NCBI GenBank assembly: GCA_035578175.1
Contig: JAQMRL010000006.1
Span: 68,826,001 to 68,890,000, forward strand
From: Catonia carolina
Lineage: Eukaryota > Arthropoda > Insecta > Hemiptera > Achilidae
DNA: 64,000 nucleotides
Reading direction: 5' to 3'
The notes under the pieces are model-generated. The model was not told where the DNA came from, ran no database searches, and saw nothing but the letters and a program-made list of their open reading frames with translations. Position numbers and translations under genes: made by a program. The stretch's first letter is position 1; every line of letters starts with the position of its first letter. Below are positions 54,351 through 64,000 of the stretch, piece after piece.

Positions 54351-54639
54351 CTTAAACAAAAATTAAATTTTATGTGCTTAATTTCAGTACAATCAAACTT
54401 ATTAAGTGATTACTATAAATGAAGCCGATAAATGGTACTTTGAAAGGTGATTTTTAATTAGGGGTTGAAACCAAGATTTAACATTCTTTTAAACAATATA
54501 GCGGACTTCTTCCGAATCGAAAGTACGTTTGCTATTGTAGGGTAGAAATAAGCGGGTTCATTTTGAAAATGGTTGAGGTAATTTTTTTCATTTATTAAAG
54601 TCGCATCAACTGCTTGGTTACTAGCGACTACGGAGGCTT

Positions 54640-54835
54640 ATGTGACTGTTTTTTTTTTGTTTTAACATCCGACTGTTCTGCAATTACTGCTAATGCAGAC
54701 GGTGAAGGATGAAATGATTTTTTGTAACGTATGAAAATAGGCCTATGCCGTGCCTGAATGGGATTCGAACCCAAGACCACATGATGAGAGGCGAGCACGT
54801 CACCAACTGCACCAATGCGGCCGGCTATGTGACTG
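54640..54835 (-). repeat. tRNA-derived SINE T1
   Basis: On the minus strand it reads GGCCGCATTGGTGCAGTTGG, then GGGTTCGAATCCCATTCAGG, then the common body. It starts at 54835 next to a T2 head. Confidence 0.8.
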
Positions 54836-54839
54836 TAAT

Positions 54840-54945
54840 TATGGGTTTTTTGACTTGTGAAAATTTCCAGACCCTGACCGGGAATCGAACCCGGGACCTC
54901 CTCGTGGTAGGCTAACGTGCTAACCATCACTCTACGGTGGCACCC
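54840..54945 (-). repeat. tRNA-like SINE head T2
   Basis: GGTGCCACCGTAGAGTGATG, then GGTCCCGGGTTCGATTCCCG. The T arm is perfect (CCCGG/CCCGG) but no acceptor stem pairs. Its body continues as GGTCAGGGTCTGGAAATTTTC. Confidence 0.7.
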
Positions 54946-54979
54946 TAGATAATTTTTCTAGGTTAACTTTAATAATAAT

Positions 54980-55462
54980 CTCTTCTTCTTCACGTGCCAT
55001 CTCCATGACGGAGGTCGGCTATCATAATGGCGATACGAATTTTGTTGACCGCTGCTTTAAAAAGTTCGTTTGAGGAACACCTGAACCACCTTCTCAAATT
55101 ACACAGCCAGGATATCCTTCTCCTGCCCACCGATCTTTTTCCTAATATTTTGCCTTGAATGATGAGATGCAATATTTGATACTTTGGTCCCCTCATAACA
55201 TGACCAAGGTACCTTAATTTTCGTGCCTTAACTTCCACCATGAGTTCCAGCTGCTTTCCCATTCTACTGAGGACCTCTTCATTCGTGACATGCTCAGTAT
55301 ATGAGATCCTCAACATTCTACGGTAGGTCCACAGCTCAAAAGCCTGTAGTTTCTTCTCACTGAATCTATTGAGAGTCCAAGCTTCCACACCGTACAACAG
55401 GACAGGGAACACGAAACATTTAAGGAGACGCATTCGTAATTCGAGATTTATATCTCGTGATG
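54980..55462 (-). mobile_element. L-A LINE, 5'-truncated, intact frame, target duplication
   Basis: One unbroken frame of about 155 codons: LRMRLLKCFVFPVLLYGVEA, QAFELWTYRRMLRISYTEHV and the C-terminus GRRRISWLCNLRRWF. Tail GAAGAAGAAGAG. TTAATAATAAT flanks it (54969-54979 and 55463-55473). It lies in intron 1 of the cuticle-type gene, sense to it. Confidence 0.92.
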
Positions 55463-55538
55463 TTAATAATAATAGTAATAGTTATTAGTAATTAGTAATA
55501 GTAATAGTAATAGCTATTAATAATAATAGTGTGTTTAT

Positions 55539-55930
55539 TTGTTATTGTTTAGATTAGCAACCGAAAGGCTGGTTGAACCTGTAGAGGTTTTACTAAGTAA
55601 AACGAGGAGTCAGGTGGTTTACCCATGCCTTCCTCACTGAGTGGAAAAGTACGCTTATCACCATGCCGGGCCCTCTGAAAAGCACACATTTTCCACTCTG
55701 CAAACAACACCTTCACTTCATTCACCACAGGGTCTGGCTGTATAATGAAATTCATTACTTTCAGAGGAGATAACTGTGATTAGTGTCAGTTACACCTCTA
55801 CCTCTTCTGTTCTTAAATGATTCAGTCATTTAATTGGCTGACCATGTGATAAGAAACAGAACTATTTATTTTAGCCCTGCAACGAACAGATTGAGTGTAA
55901 ATAATTTGACACTCCACCTGTCTGTTATGC
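55539..55930 (-). repeat. S1 SINE
   Basis: TTGTTTAGATTAGCAACCGAAAG to CTGTCTGTTATG. Carries the conserved S1 frame (55549-55755 on the minus strand). Confidence 0.88.
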
Positions 55931-55934
55931 TTAG

Positions 55935-56130
55935 TTCGATGCTATGATGAGATATATTCTTACGGAATCTTGCGTAATTTTACGAAATAAATTGTTAACG
56001 TACGGAATTATGAGGTCACTGTGCAAAAAATCATTTGTAACGTAAAAGAGAGCATTCTTAATATCGTAAAAAGTTTCACTCGATTCGTTGGAATTTTGAA
56101 ATGACGGATGTCTTAGCTGTTCCATAGATT
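55935..56130 (-). mobile_element. Jockey-type LINE C-terminal fragment
   Basis: Frame IKNALFYVTNDFLHSDLIIP and YVNNLFRKI, like HSDLRIPYVKDVARQLY at 40450-41000. Confidence 0.75.
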
Positions 56131-56139
56131 TTGCAGGCA

Positions 56140-57570
56140 TACATTAGAAAGGTCGGACATAAGCTTTATAAATAAGACGTTTAAGATGCAGTTGTAATTT
56201 AAATTGTTTAGAAATTAAAAAATTAAATCGTTTTCGTCTGTCGTCTGAATTAAAATGACGCAAATGAAGTAAATTAAAATAACAAAATAATGTTTAAAAA
56301 TTCGAAGTTTTTATTTTAATTTCATTTCATTACGAAACAACATGTAAATAATGTAGGAGCTTTTGCAAAATAATAACTTAGGCCTACATCATTTCAAACC
56401 ACTCATTTAACTAAATTAAATTATTTTATAACCAGTTGCTTTCAGCATGCACACAGCCTGAACGTAAAAAGATTTATATCACACATGAAAAGAAGAACTG
56501 CATTCAAAAAAATTGATTCTCTAGAATTTTTCAGTCCGTAAAAAATGAGTTGACAGTCCGCCAGTAGGTGACCCCTCACCCGTAAAAAGGCAATAAGGGG
56601 TATCCCAAAAACACAACTTTTCAAAAATTGCATTCAAAGTTTAAATTGCGGCCGTTTTGTTGTAAATGACTTTCTAATTGAGTACTGTATGTACGGTTAT
56701 AGTTTTTAATGTTCTGTTTATGACTACATAGTCAAAAATTTATAAAAAACTTGTTAAAATCCTAAAAACTCAGTTAAACCATTTTGCCTTAATGGGAAAA
56801 AATCCAAAAAAAAGGCAAAGGTTTTATTTGCGCATACATCCTTCTGCCGTGTGCCTTTCTCTAAATGAAAATGATTATAAAACATACCAAAAAGAAGCAT
56901 AAGCCATTTAACTCCTTTTACCATTGACTAAAACTATTTTAACAACACAGTTTACTAAAGTAAAAAGTATTAATCGCACATACATTCCCGTTTTATAGCA
57001 ATGGGATTTTCAGTGTTTTCAGAAAGGATCAATGGTGAAAAGAATTCATACATCTTTGTGCCAATCGTTAATTACCAATTTATTAACACATACACTATTT
57101 TGCCTCTAAAATTCCTCAAAATAGACGTACATACAGCTTTTTGCCATCATTGTATCTTGAAAACTATAACTCGTACAGACTTGGTAATACGGTTTTTGAA
57201 AAAAGCGCAAAAAAATTACCTTAGAATCGTAAATAAAAAAACCGATTTTTTTCACATAACTTACATCCTTTTGCCAAAACACGGGAGCCCTATTGTAGGG
57301 TTTCGTATGGTATTGAAAATGAATAAATGTAGCCGTTTCTAAAATATAAATAAAAATAATAAAGGAATCTTATTTGGACTGTTTATAAAGCATGGATATG
57401 TTTAGCGTAACAAGGAACCCAAATAACCGATCCGAATTTCAACACTAATCTGACAAAAAAATTAAACATCCTTACTACGTATTTAAATTACCACAACTTC
57501 TTTAATTAAACTGCAATAACCGATTCTATTACCCTTATCAACGTCATTTATCTATGGAACAAAGTATTTA
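56140..57570. other. No gene seen
   Basis: Intron 1 of the cuticle-type gene. AT-rich, with the word TTTTGCC and a neighbouring A run repeated several times around 56755-57260. A 113-codon plus-strand frame at 57001 has no recognisable family. Confidence 0.4.
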
Positions 57571-58085
57571 AATAAATACACAGGAGCGTCGATTATCCAT
57601 ACGTCAGTAATCCGAACTACCTCGAAGGAAAAATACATAATTACTCACGTAGAAGCCTTTTTTCCCCAGAAACTGCAATGTTTTAGTGCGAACAACACCT
57701 TGAATTTAGTACCACTGAAGCATTGTTACTAAAAAGAAAAAAAAATGTTCCTGTTACATAAAATTCAGTCTTAGTTCAAAAAAAATTCAAGATTTTTTTT
57801 TATTAAATTATTTTATAGATATTATTTTTAAATAATTTTTTAAAGTACTGTATAGTGTGTAAAAGTGTATTAAAAAATATTTCCTCCCGGATTTAAACGT
57901 AGTTTATTTCGTTAATTTATTAAGTTTTGAAAATCTGTATGTTTTCGTTTGTTTTTATAGTCTTTATTACTCTATATTTGCAATAAATGCAATAAGTTAG
58001 TGCTTTTTTTAGCTAAAGTTTAAGTTATCATTTATCAATCTAGGTATTAAAAATTTAGGTTATATTACATTTTTACCGTTTAGGT

Positions 58086-58490
58086 ACGCCCATAACAGGC
58101 AGATCGAGTGTTAAATTATTTGAACGCGATCTGCTAGTTCCAAGGCTTCAAAAAATAGTTCTGTTTCTTATCACGTGGTCAGCCAGTTATATGACTAAAC
58201 TATTTAAGAACAGAAGAGGTAGAGGTGTAAAAGATACTAGTCAGAGTTATCTCCTCTGAAAGTAATGAATTTCATTATACAGCCAGACCCTGTGGTGAAT
58301 GAAGTGAACGTGTCATTTGCAGGGTGCAAAGTAGATGCTTTTCGGAGGGCCAGGCATGCTGATAAACATAGGCTACGTTGTACTCAGTGAGGAAGGCAAG
58401 AGGAAACCACCTCACTTCTCGTTTTACTTAGTAAAACCTATACAGGTTCAAACCGGCGTTTCGGCTGTTGAACTAAACAACAAAAACAAC
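58086..58490 (+). repeat. S1 SINE inside the pogo-like element
   Basis: ACCGTTTAGGT flanks it on both sides. It starts ACGCCCATAACAGGCAG and ends GAACTAAACAACAAAAACA. Confidence 0.9.
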
Positions 58491-58776
58491 CGTTTAGGTT
58501 ACTGTTACAGTACAGTGTATCAATGTACAGTATTTAGCGTGTTTGATTATCCAAAGTCTTTGATTATCACATTGGTTCTGAACCTGGGGTACGCAAACCC
58601 CAAGAGGTTCGCAATGAGTCGATAGAAGATTCATGGAAAGAAAATATGTAATGGCAGATTTGTTAAACGAATAACTTTTAACTAACTGAAACAAACGAAA
58701 AGCAACCACACAAGTAAAAACTTTTATTAGGCAGATTCAAAATCCTTTTTCTGAAAAGAATTTTCTATCATCACAT

Positions 58777-59067
58777 TTGGATGTTGCACAAAAAAAAGAT
58801 TTTGATTGGAATTGCTACTGCAGTGCATTGAAATCAGCTTTCGACAGAAAACATTTCATTAACTTTTTGTTGGATCTGAACAGTGAATATGAACATCTAT
58901 CTGACCCGGCAATGAAAATTTTTGTTGCCTTTTCCATCATTTGTATTGGTAGAAAGAGCTTTTTCATTCTACATTTTTATAAAAAAAAAAATTGTAATTG
59001 GCTTCTTTCAAGCCCAACTATAAAACTGTGTAGCAAAGCAAGGACAGCCCTTCCATTAATGTACTGA
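58777..59067 (+). pseudogene. hAT transposase C-terminal remnant
   Basis: The frame has FLLDLNSEYEHLSDPAMKIF and VAFSIICIGRKSFFILHFYK, resembling the hAT dimerisation region (YxxLxxxAxxxLxxFxTTYLCExxFSxLxxxK). The Cys-Glu pair has become Ile-Gly and the frame after it is degraded. Confidence 0.55.
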
Positions 59068-59445
59068 ATTTGTGATTATACTTTACAACTAATAATATGA
59101 ATGGACAAGTTTAATTTTAAAACATTTTTAGTTAAAAAGTAAATTACTTTATTTAAGTTACATTTTGCGTACTGATTTGTGTATTTTGCCTTTATGTTGT
59201 AGACTATTATAATGTCTGGAATAAGATTATTATTTTATTTTTTATTAAATAAAAAATAAAATAATAATCTTATACCACATATTATAACAGTCTACAGTTA
59301 CATTATAATTTTCTACTACATAAAGCCAAAATACAGAAATCAGTACGCAAAATGTAACCTAAATAAAATAATAAACTTTTTAATTAAAAATATTTTAAAA
59401 TTCAACTTGTCATTCATATTATTATTTGTAAAACATAATCACAAA
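59064..59445. repeat. Large palindrome with about 185-bp arms
   Basis: The left arm is about 59064-59247 and the right arm about 59250-59445. Examples: TTACATTTTGCGTACTGATT against AATCAGTACGCAAAATGTAA, and AATAATATGAATG against CATTCATATTATT. The centre is an AT-rich TTTTTTATTAAATAAAAAAT. It has almost no spacer. Confidence 0.92.
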
Positions 59446-59491
59446 TTCAACATCACATATTAAACTAAACCATAATCATAAAATATAATAT

Positions 59492-59889
59492 TAATGTTGT
59501 TGTTTCGGTCATTAGCCGAAAGGCTGGTTTGAACCTGTAGAGGTTTTACTAAGTAAAACGAGGAGTAAGGTGGTTTACCTTGCCTTCCTCACTGAATGGA
59601 AAAGTACGCTTATCAGCATGTCAGATCCTCTGAAAAGCACACATTTTCCACTCTGCAAATGCCACCTTCATTTCATTCACCACAGGGTCTAGCTGTATAA
59701 TGAAATTCATTACTTTCAGAGGAGATAACTCTGATTAGTATCTTTTACACCTATATTGACTTCTGTTCTTAAATGATTCAGCCATTTAATTGGCTGACCA
59801 TGTGATAAGAAACCGAACTATTTATTTTAGCCCTGCAACGAACTGATTGAGTGTGAATAATATGACACTCCACCTGTCTGTTATGGGTA
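59492..59889 (-). repeat. S1 SINE inside the hAT element
   Basis: GTTTCGGTCATTAGCCGAAAGG to CACCTGTCTGTTATGGGTAG. Imperfect flanks AATATTAAT and AATATTCAT. Confidence 0.88.
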
Positions 59890-60927
59890 GATAATATTCA
59901 TACTATTTTAAATTGCTTTACTTTTAAACTGAAAATGTAAGGTGAGATTGTATGATGGTTTTGACTGAAAATTTCGATTTTCGGTTTTTTATGTTTTTCA
60001 GTACTTCAGACCTAGATCTACCAGAAAAACATTAAATTACGTAAAACATTATTTTAATGAAAAAAATTAAGTATTTAGCAGATTTACTCAGAAAAAATAT
60101 CATGTTACCAAGAACGAATATTTTTCATTATTTTATAGGCACTCCTCATTTTAGTGTAAAGGGAATTTCAGTTTTTTAAAATACCTGCATTACTGTTTTT
60201 AATATTCTCAAACTTTCTACCCAACTGTTGATGGGAAATTTACATGTTTGTGTACATTTTGTTTTTCATTTTTGTGCCTTTTTGTTTTTTGTCTGTTCCT
60301 GAAAATTTAGATTTTTACATTTAGGTATATATTTTTTCGGAAAACATTAAACCTACCATGTAGAAAATTTTACCAGTTGTTCTTCTTGTACCTTGACATA
60401 CACTGACATTTTTATGACTTCCTCAGATGCCCCTAAAATTAGTAATATGCAAAAACACGTAGAAAGAAATTTTTAAAAATTCTATGTTATTCGTTATTTA
60501 TTTATTTATGGTTATTTATTAAATTTAATTTATTTTTAAATTTATGGTTCTACAGTTTAAATTGAATAAATGGCAGTAGCTAGAGATACCAACATCTATA
60601 AGAGTGTAAAGTTTCATTCACTTATCTTTAACCAATTCTATGAAAAATGTACCTAAAAATTGCAAATTTAACATTGACGGGATACAAAGTGCAGTCTCCT
60701 CTTAATATGTATGCTTCTAGACTAAAATCTAATTCAGGGGTACAAATTATGAAAATAACTTGGTAAGGGGTACGTAATTGAGAAAGGTTGAGAACCACGG
60801 GATTATCACAACCGCTCTCATCACAATACTGTATTAATTAGTTCGGTTAACTGACACTCCACTGTAATATTGAAATATTGATAGATTAATTAATTATATA
60901 TGATAAAATTATAACTAATTGACTTAC

Positions 60928-60939
60928 TGCGTATTGCAT
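60928..60939 (-). CDS. Cuticle-type protein, coding exon 1 (MQYA)
   Basis: Four codons, MQYA, from ATG at 60939-60937 to the donor GCA/GTAAGT at 60928-60927 (phase 0). It joins exon 2 to read MQYAVFITLALATIVNA. The 5' UTR is about 70 nt from the proposed start site. There is no other ATG between. Confidence 0.85.
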
Positions 60940-60984
60940 GATAAATTCTTCTTTGGAAACTGTACCAAATACGATGAACTAACT

Positions 60985-61045
60985 GTTACTGATAACAATA
61001 TTGAAAAATGAGGGCTATACAGAATGTAGATCTGTTTATATACTA
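60985..61045 (-). promoter_or_regulatory. Core promoter of the cuticle-type gene
   Basis: TATATAAA on the minus strand at 61042-61035. TCATTT at 61011-61006 matches the arthropod initiator TCAKTY with its A at 61009, 33 bp after the first T of the TATA box. A second initiator-like TCAGT at 60992-60988 is too far from the TATA. Confidence 0.75.
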
Positions 61046-61204
61046 GAACTGATCACAGTAACGACTGAATATTACCTTAATAAGATATAAAAAAAATCTA
61101 ATCGACAAGTTTAAAAGGAAAGAAAGACAAATTGCACAATATATTTTTTACAATATATTACCATTACCTATTCCATAGTATGTACTGATCGATTCTCTAT
61201 CTAC

Positions 61205-61206
61205 TA

Positions 61207-61242
<36 letters not shown>
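61205..61242 (+). repeat. TG microsatellite
   Basis: About 17 TG units, 165 bp upstream of the TATA box, not inside an H1 copy that I can see. Confidence 0.95.
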
Positions 61243-61244
<2 letters not shown>

Positions 61245-61387
61245 TAATAGTGTATAAAGAAAATGCAGTTAACTTGAAGGATTATTAGTTAGATGTTTAC
61301 ATGGATCTTACAGTGTTGTTGACATTGTGTTTATTTGTTATTCATAAGGTGAATAAAAAGTTTTTATATCAATTTTTACTTTCTCTT

Positions 61388-62197
61388 ACCGTATATAACA
61401 TTTACCCATAACACGTAGGCATTATGGTAAATTGTGAAATTTATTTGCACATTAGATGAGTTGTTAGTACTGTTGTTGTTTAGGTCATCAGCCAAAAGGC
61501 TGGTTTGAACCTGTAGAGGTTTTACTAAGTAAAACGAGGAATGAGGTGGTTTACCATTGCCTTCCTCACTAAGTGGAAAAGTACGCTTATCAGCATACCG
61601 GGCCCTCTAAAAAGCACATATTTACCACTCTGCAAATGACACTTTCACTTCATTCACCACAAGGTCTGGCTGTATAATGAAGTTCATTACTTTCAGAGAA
61701 GATAACTCTGATTAGTGTCTTTTACACCTCTACCTCTTCTGTTCTTAAATGATTCAGTCATTTAATTGGCTGACCATGTGTTAAGAAACAGAACTATTTA
61801 TTTTAGCCCTGCAATGAACAGATTGAGTGTAAGAAATTGACACTCCACCTGTCTGTTATGGGCAATTGTTAGTACTAGTGCTACAAAAAATATTTCTGTT
61901 TCTTATTACATTGTCACCCAATTATATGCTGAAGAATTTTAAAACAGAAGTGGTAGAAGTGTAAAAGATATTAGAGTTATCTTCTCTGAGAGTAATGAAT
62001 TCCATTCTACAGCTAGACCCTGGAGTGAATGAAGTGAAGATATCATTTTTAGGGTAGAAATTAGATGCTTTTTAAAGGGCCTGGCATATTGTTAAGCATA
62101 CTTTTCCCGTCAGTGAGGAAGGCACATGTAAACAAACTCACTCCTTGTTTTACTTAGTAAAGCCTCTAACGGTTCGAACCAGCCTTTCGGCTGTAAA
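61388..62197 (+). repeat. Older S1 SINE split by a younger S1
   Basis: 5' part 61388-61471 (TACCCATAACACGTAGG); 3' part about 61877-62197, to CAGCCTTTCGGCTG. The interrupting copy is 61472-61865. Confidence 0.88.
61472..61865 (-). repeat. Younger S1 SINE with target duplication
   Basis: The perfect 11-bp TTGTTAGTACT lies at 61461-61471 and 61866-61876. The sequence is close to the family consensus, fitting a recent insertion. Confidence 0.95.
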
Positions 62198-62207
62198 AAA
62201 TCGACTT

Positions 62208-62730
62208 TCCAAGTAGATTTTTCTAAATCGAATTTTCATCAGAAAATACACCTTTTCAGGTCCCCTGAACCCATAAAACATGTCTTTTCGATTGATAAGT
62301 GTGTGAGTGTGAGCACGTGTGTTTATGTGTACGCGTGTGTGCGTGTGCGCGTGTGTAAATATATTCTAACAAGTAAGTATTTTACAAAGTTGAATCCTCG
62401 AACTTAAGTTAGATACGACTAGGAGACCCGGATTCGAAATTTGTTATTAAAGTCGGCCAACAGAAAATAGAAATTTATTCATGCACTTTTTCATTTTTTC
62501 GCAAATAGCCTACCTAAGATTTTTTTAAATATTTTTTTTACAACGTCAATTTTTCTCATCAAAATCGGTAAAAAGATAGGATAATTAAAGATTGAGGCCT
62601 TAGTATACATTTTACGATGAAAGTGCATACAATTGTATTTATAGAAAATAAAGAATCTACTAATTTTATTTCAAGCATTTTTTCTGCAGAGTCTAGTTTA
62701 GCATCAATTAGTGATTTCTTAATACTTTAT
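62208..62730 (+). mobile_element. H1 repeat, diverged 5' and middle part
   Basis: It shows TCGAATTTTCATCAGAAAAT and CCTGAACCCATAAAACATGTC, then a decayed TG/CG tract (62300-62352). It ends around TTTAGCATCAATTAGTGATTT. Terminal repeats are absent. Confidence 0.7.
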
Positions 62731-62749
62731 TTTTAAGAAAAAGTTCATA

Positions 62750-63730
62750 TTTTTTTCTTCTTCTCAGGTTGCCTCTCCATTCCAAAGGTTGACGACTATG
62801 ATAGCGATGCTTACTTTATTGGTAGCTATCCAAAACAGTTTTTCTGAGCTTTTATTAAAGTACACTCTCAGGTTAGCCATCCATAAAATTCTTCTGCGTC
62901 CTCTTCTCTTTCTACTGTCGATTTTTCCTTGATGAATGCGTTGAAGCAATTCATACCTGCATTAATCTTGCATGATATGACCGAGATATTCCAGCTTTCG
63001 CGCCTTCACTATGCTGACCAATTCCACTGCCTTGCTCTCCTTCAATTCCTTTCTACCTTTCTCCTTCACCGCGGTTTATTTGTCTTCCCTTCTCCTTTGT
63101 GTCTTCCTCTTCACCGCGGTTTATTCGTCTTCTCCCTTTTCCTTTCTGTCTTCCTCCTTCACCGTGCTTTATTTGTTTTCCCTTTCTCCTCTCTGTCTTC
63201 CTCCTTCTCCTTTCTGTCTTTCCCTTCACCGCGGTTTATTTTTCTTTCCCCTTTTCCATTCTGTCTTCCTCCTTCACCGCGGCTTATTTGTCTTCCTCCT
63301 TCTTCTTTCTGTCTTCCTCTTTCACTGAGGTTTATTTGTCTATCTTTCTTTACCTTTCTGTCTTCCTCCTTCATCGCGGTTAATTTTCTTCCCCTTCTCC
63401 ATTCTGTCTTCCTCCTTCACCGCGGTTTATTCGACGAAGCACTTCCATATTATTAATTTTCTGTGTTCAGGTTATTCGTAGCATTATCCCATGCAGACAA
63501 AATTCGAACGCTTTCAATTTCTTTAATATTGTTGTTTCTGTTAGGGTCCAGGCCTCAAATCCGTACAATAAGACTGAGAACAAATAACACTTTATGAGTC
63601 TTGTTTTAGTGTCAAGGGTTAAATTTTGGCTTTTAAAGACAGAATTCATGGTGTTGAAGACATTTCTGGCCATTTTGGTTATATGAAATGCTATCTGTTG
63701 TGAATTTTCCACCTCTCACTGATACAGGAA
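62750..63730 (-). mobile_element. L-A LINE split by a minisatellite
   Basis: Right part about 63440-63712: NVFNTMNSVFKSQNLTLDTK, then CYLFSVLLYGFEAWTLTETT. Left part 62764-63020: ELVSIVKARKLEYLGHIMQD and MLQRIHQGKIDSRKRRGRRR, then ILWMANLRVYFNKSSEKLF. Tail GAAGAAGAA at 62757. The minisatellite replaces or separates a few tens of codons. Confidence 0.8.
63043..63432 (+). repeat. Pyrimidine-rich minisatellite, about 47-bp unit, 8-9 copies
   Basis: Consensus unit words: CTTCCTCCTTCACCGCGG, TTTATTTGTCTTCCC, TTCTCCTTTCTGT. Units differ by 5-20%. One is shortened to about 21 bp near 63190-63215. Frames of 175, 105 and 94 codons here are artefacts of the repeat. Confidence 0.92.
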
Positions 63731-63786
63731 CTCAGATATTGACGTTGTGTAACTCGTTTTATTCGGACCTTGTTGACTAATATACG

Positions 63787-64000
63787 GGGTGTGGCAATTA
63801 AATAACGAGACTCACGTTGTAAAAAATTTTATTTTAATTTTATACATAATCACTTATTGTCACCTTCAATATACACTCCTTCTCTATCCCTACAACGCTC
63901 CATGCGAATTTTCCATGGTTGGAAACAGTGCTGGAAGTCATCTTCTGTCAGCTTCTTCAGGACACGTGCCGCTTTCTCTTTTAAACCGTCCACAGACTCA
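63787..64000 (-). mobile_element. Mariner, 3' end, cut by the window edge
   Basis: The terminus is GGGGTGTGGCAATTAAATAA after a TATA. The minus strand frame is open from 64000 to a stop at 63852-63850: ESVDGLKEKAARVLKKLTED, then DFQHCFQPWKIRMERCRDRE and GVYIEGDNK*. Same family as 28633-29575. The rest of the element is outside the window, so it may be intact. Confidence 0.88.

Larger units (their letters stand above)
58570..60800. mobile_element. hAT element inside the pogo-like element
   Basis: TIRs CATTGGTTCTGAACC and (inverse) CCGTGGTTCTCAACC; the 8-bp GATTATCA lies at 58562-58569 and 60801-60808. Eight-base duplications and the YAxTGGTTCTCAACC terminus define hAT elements. It holds a transposase tail, a large palindrome and an S1. 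Its interior, about 59935-60715, has a second copy at 15948-17790. Confidence 0.93.
57579..60864. mobile_element. pogo/Tigger-like element, outermost level of a nested stack
   Basis: Left end CACAGGAGCGTCGATTATCC; right end inverse CAGTGGAGTGTCAGTTAACC. Both are flanked by TA (57577-57578 and 60865-60866). The word TCGATTATCC...TCAGTAATCCGAAC is typical of pogo/Tigger termini. Less than 1 kb belongs to it; the rest is later insertions. No transposase remains. Confidence 0.75.
51116..61009 (-). other. Cuticle-type protein gene, three coding exons
   Basis: This gene was assembled from splice sites, not from a single open frame. Exon joins are in phase 0 and phase 1 and give 130 residues without a stop. 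Introns are 6,577 bp (54351-60927) and 2,790 bp (51455-54244). A tiny first coding exon of four codons followed by an exon with the rest of the signal peptide is the standard layout of insect cuticle protein genes. The larger intron is a transposon stack, the smaller one holds an S1 and a transposase relic. The exons are clean. Confidence 0.9.

Noticed and set aside
54840..54945. Possible tRNA gene with a perfect T arm
   Set aside because: The acceptor and anticodon stems do not pair, and similar heads occur at 15190 and 53150.
57001..57342. 113-codon plus-strand frame
   Set aside because: No recognisable motif or splice context, within a large intron and antisense to the gene.
62929..63456. 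175-codon frame with repeated LLHRGLFVF words
   Set aside because: It is a translation of the 47-bp minisatellite, and other frames over it are equally open.

Overview
This window looks like a piece of a large, AT-rich, transposon-packed eukaryotic nuclear genome, almost certainly an insect. A hemipteran is my guess from the mix of repeats and the style of the cuticle protein, but that is inference. There are no prokaryotic operons and no CRISPR arrays. Most long open frames are reverse transcriptases, transposases or accidental frames across repeats.

Two host genes can be read with confidence, both on the minus strand and both split by repeat-filled introns. (1) A CD36/SNMP-type scavenger receptor gene has its first three coding exons at 14771-14637, 5845-5691 and 4626-4473. 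Splice phases join exactly (0, then 2). It gives an N-terminal membrane segment, the FNVTN sequon, the GPY motif and the DTVSYSQK/TW motif of the family. The remaining roughly 350 residues lie left of the window or were not found. (2) A complete small structural cuticle-type secreted protein has three coding exons at 60939-60928 (4 codons), 54350-54245 and 51454-51180. It encodes 130 residues: a signal peptide followed by AHAPV-type repeats. It also has a TATA box, an initiator-like TCATTT and an AATAAA signal.

Layout: 1-15 kb is the CD36-like gene with its TE-filled introns. 15-50.7 kb is almost entirely mobile elements, solo LTRs and microsatellites. 51-61 kb is the cuticle gene; its 6.6-kb intron 1 holds a three-level stack of transposons. 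61-64 kb is again repeats, ending in a mariner cut by the window edge.

The repeat landscape is dominated by four things. S1 is a roughly 400-bp LINE-tailed SINE-like retroposon with more than 20 copies, several with clear 11-bp target duplications. H1 is a roughly 0.95-1.0-kb repeat with about a dozen copies, asymmetric inverted repeats, a terminal hairpin and an internal CA/TG microsatellite, much like a Helentron-derived HINE/DINE-1. Several LINE clades are present, mostly 5'-truncated. DNA transposons include DUF4817-type and classical mariners, long-TIR elements, hAT, pogo/Tigger-like, Harbinger-like and MITEs. Many insertions are nested and their order can be read from target-site duplications. 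Coordinates of repeats are read by eye and are approximate to about 10-20 bp unless a target duplication is quoted.
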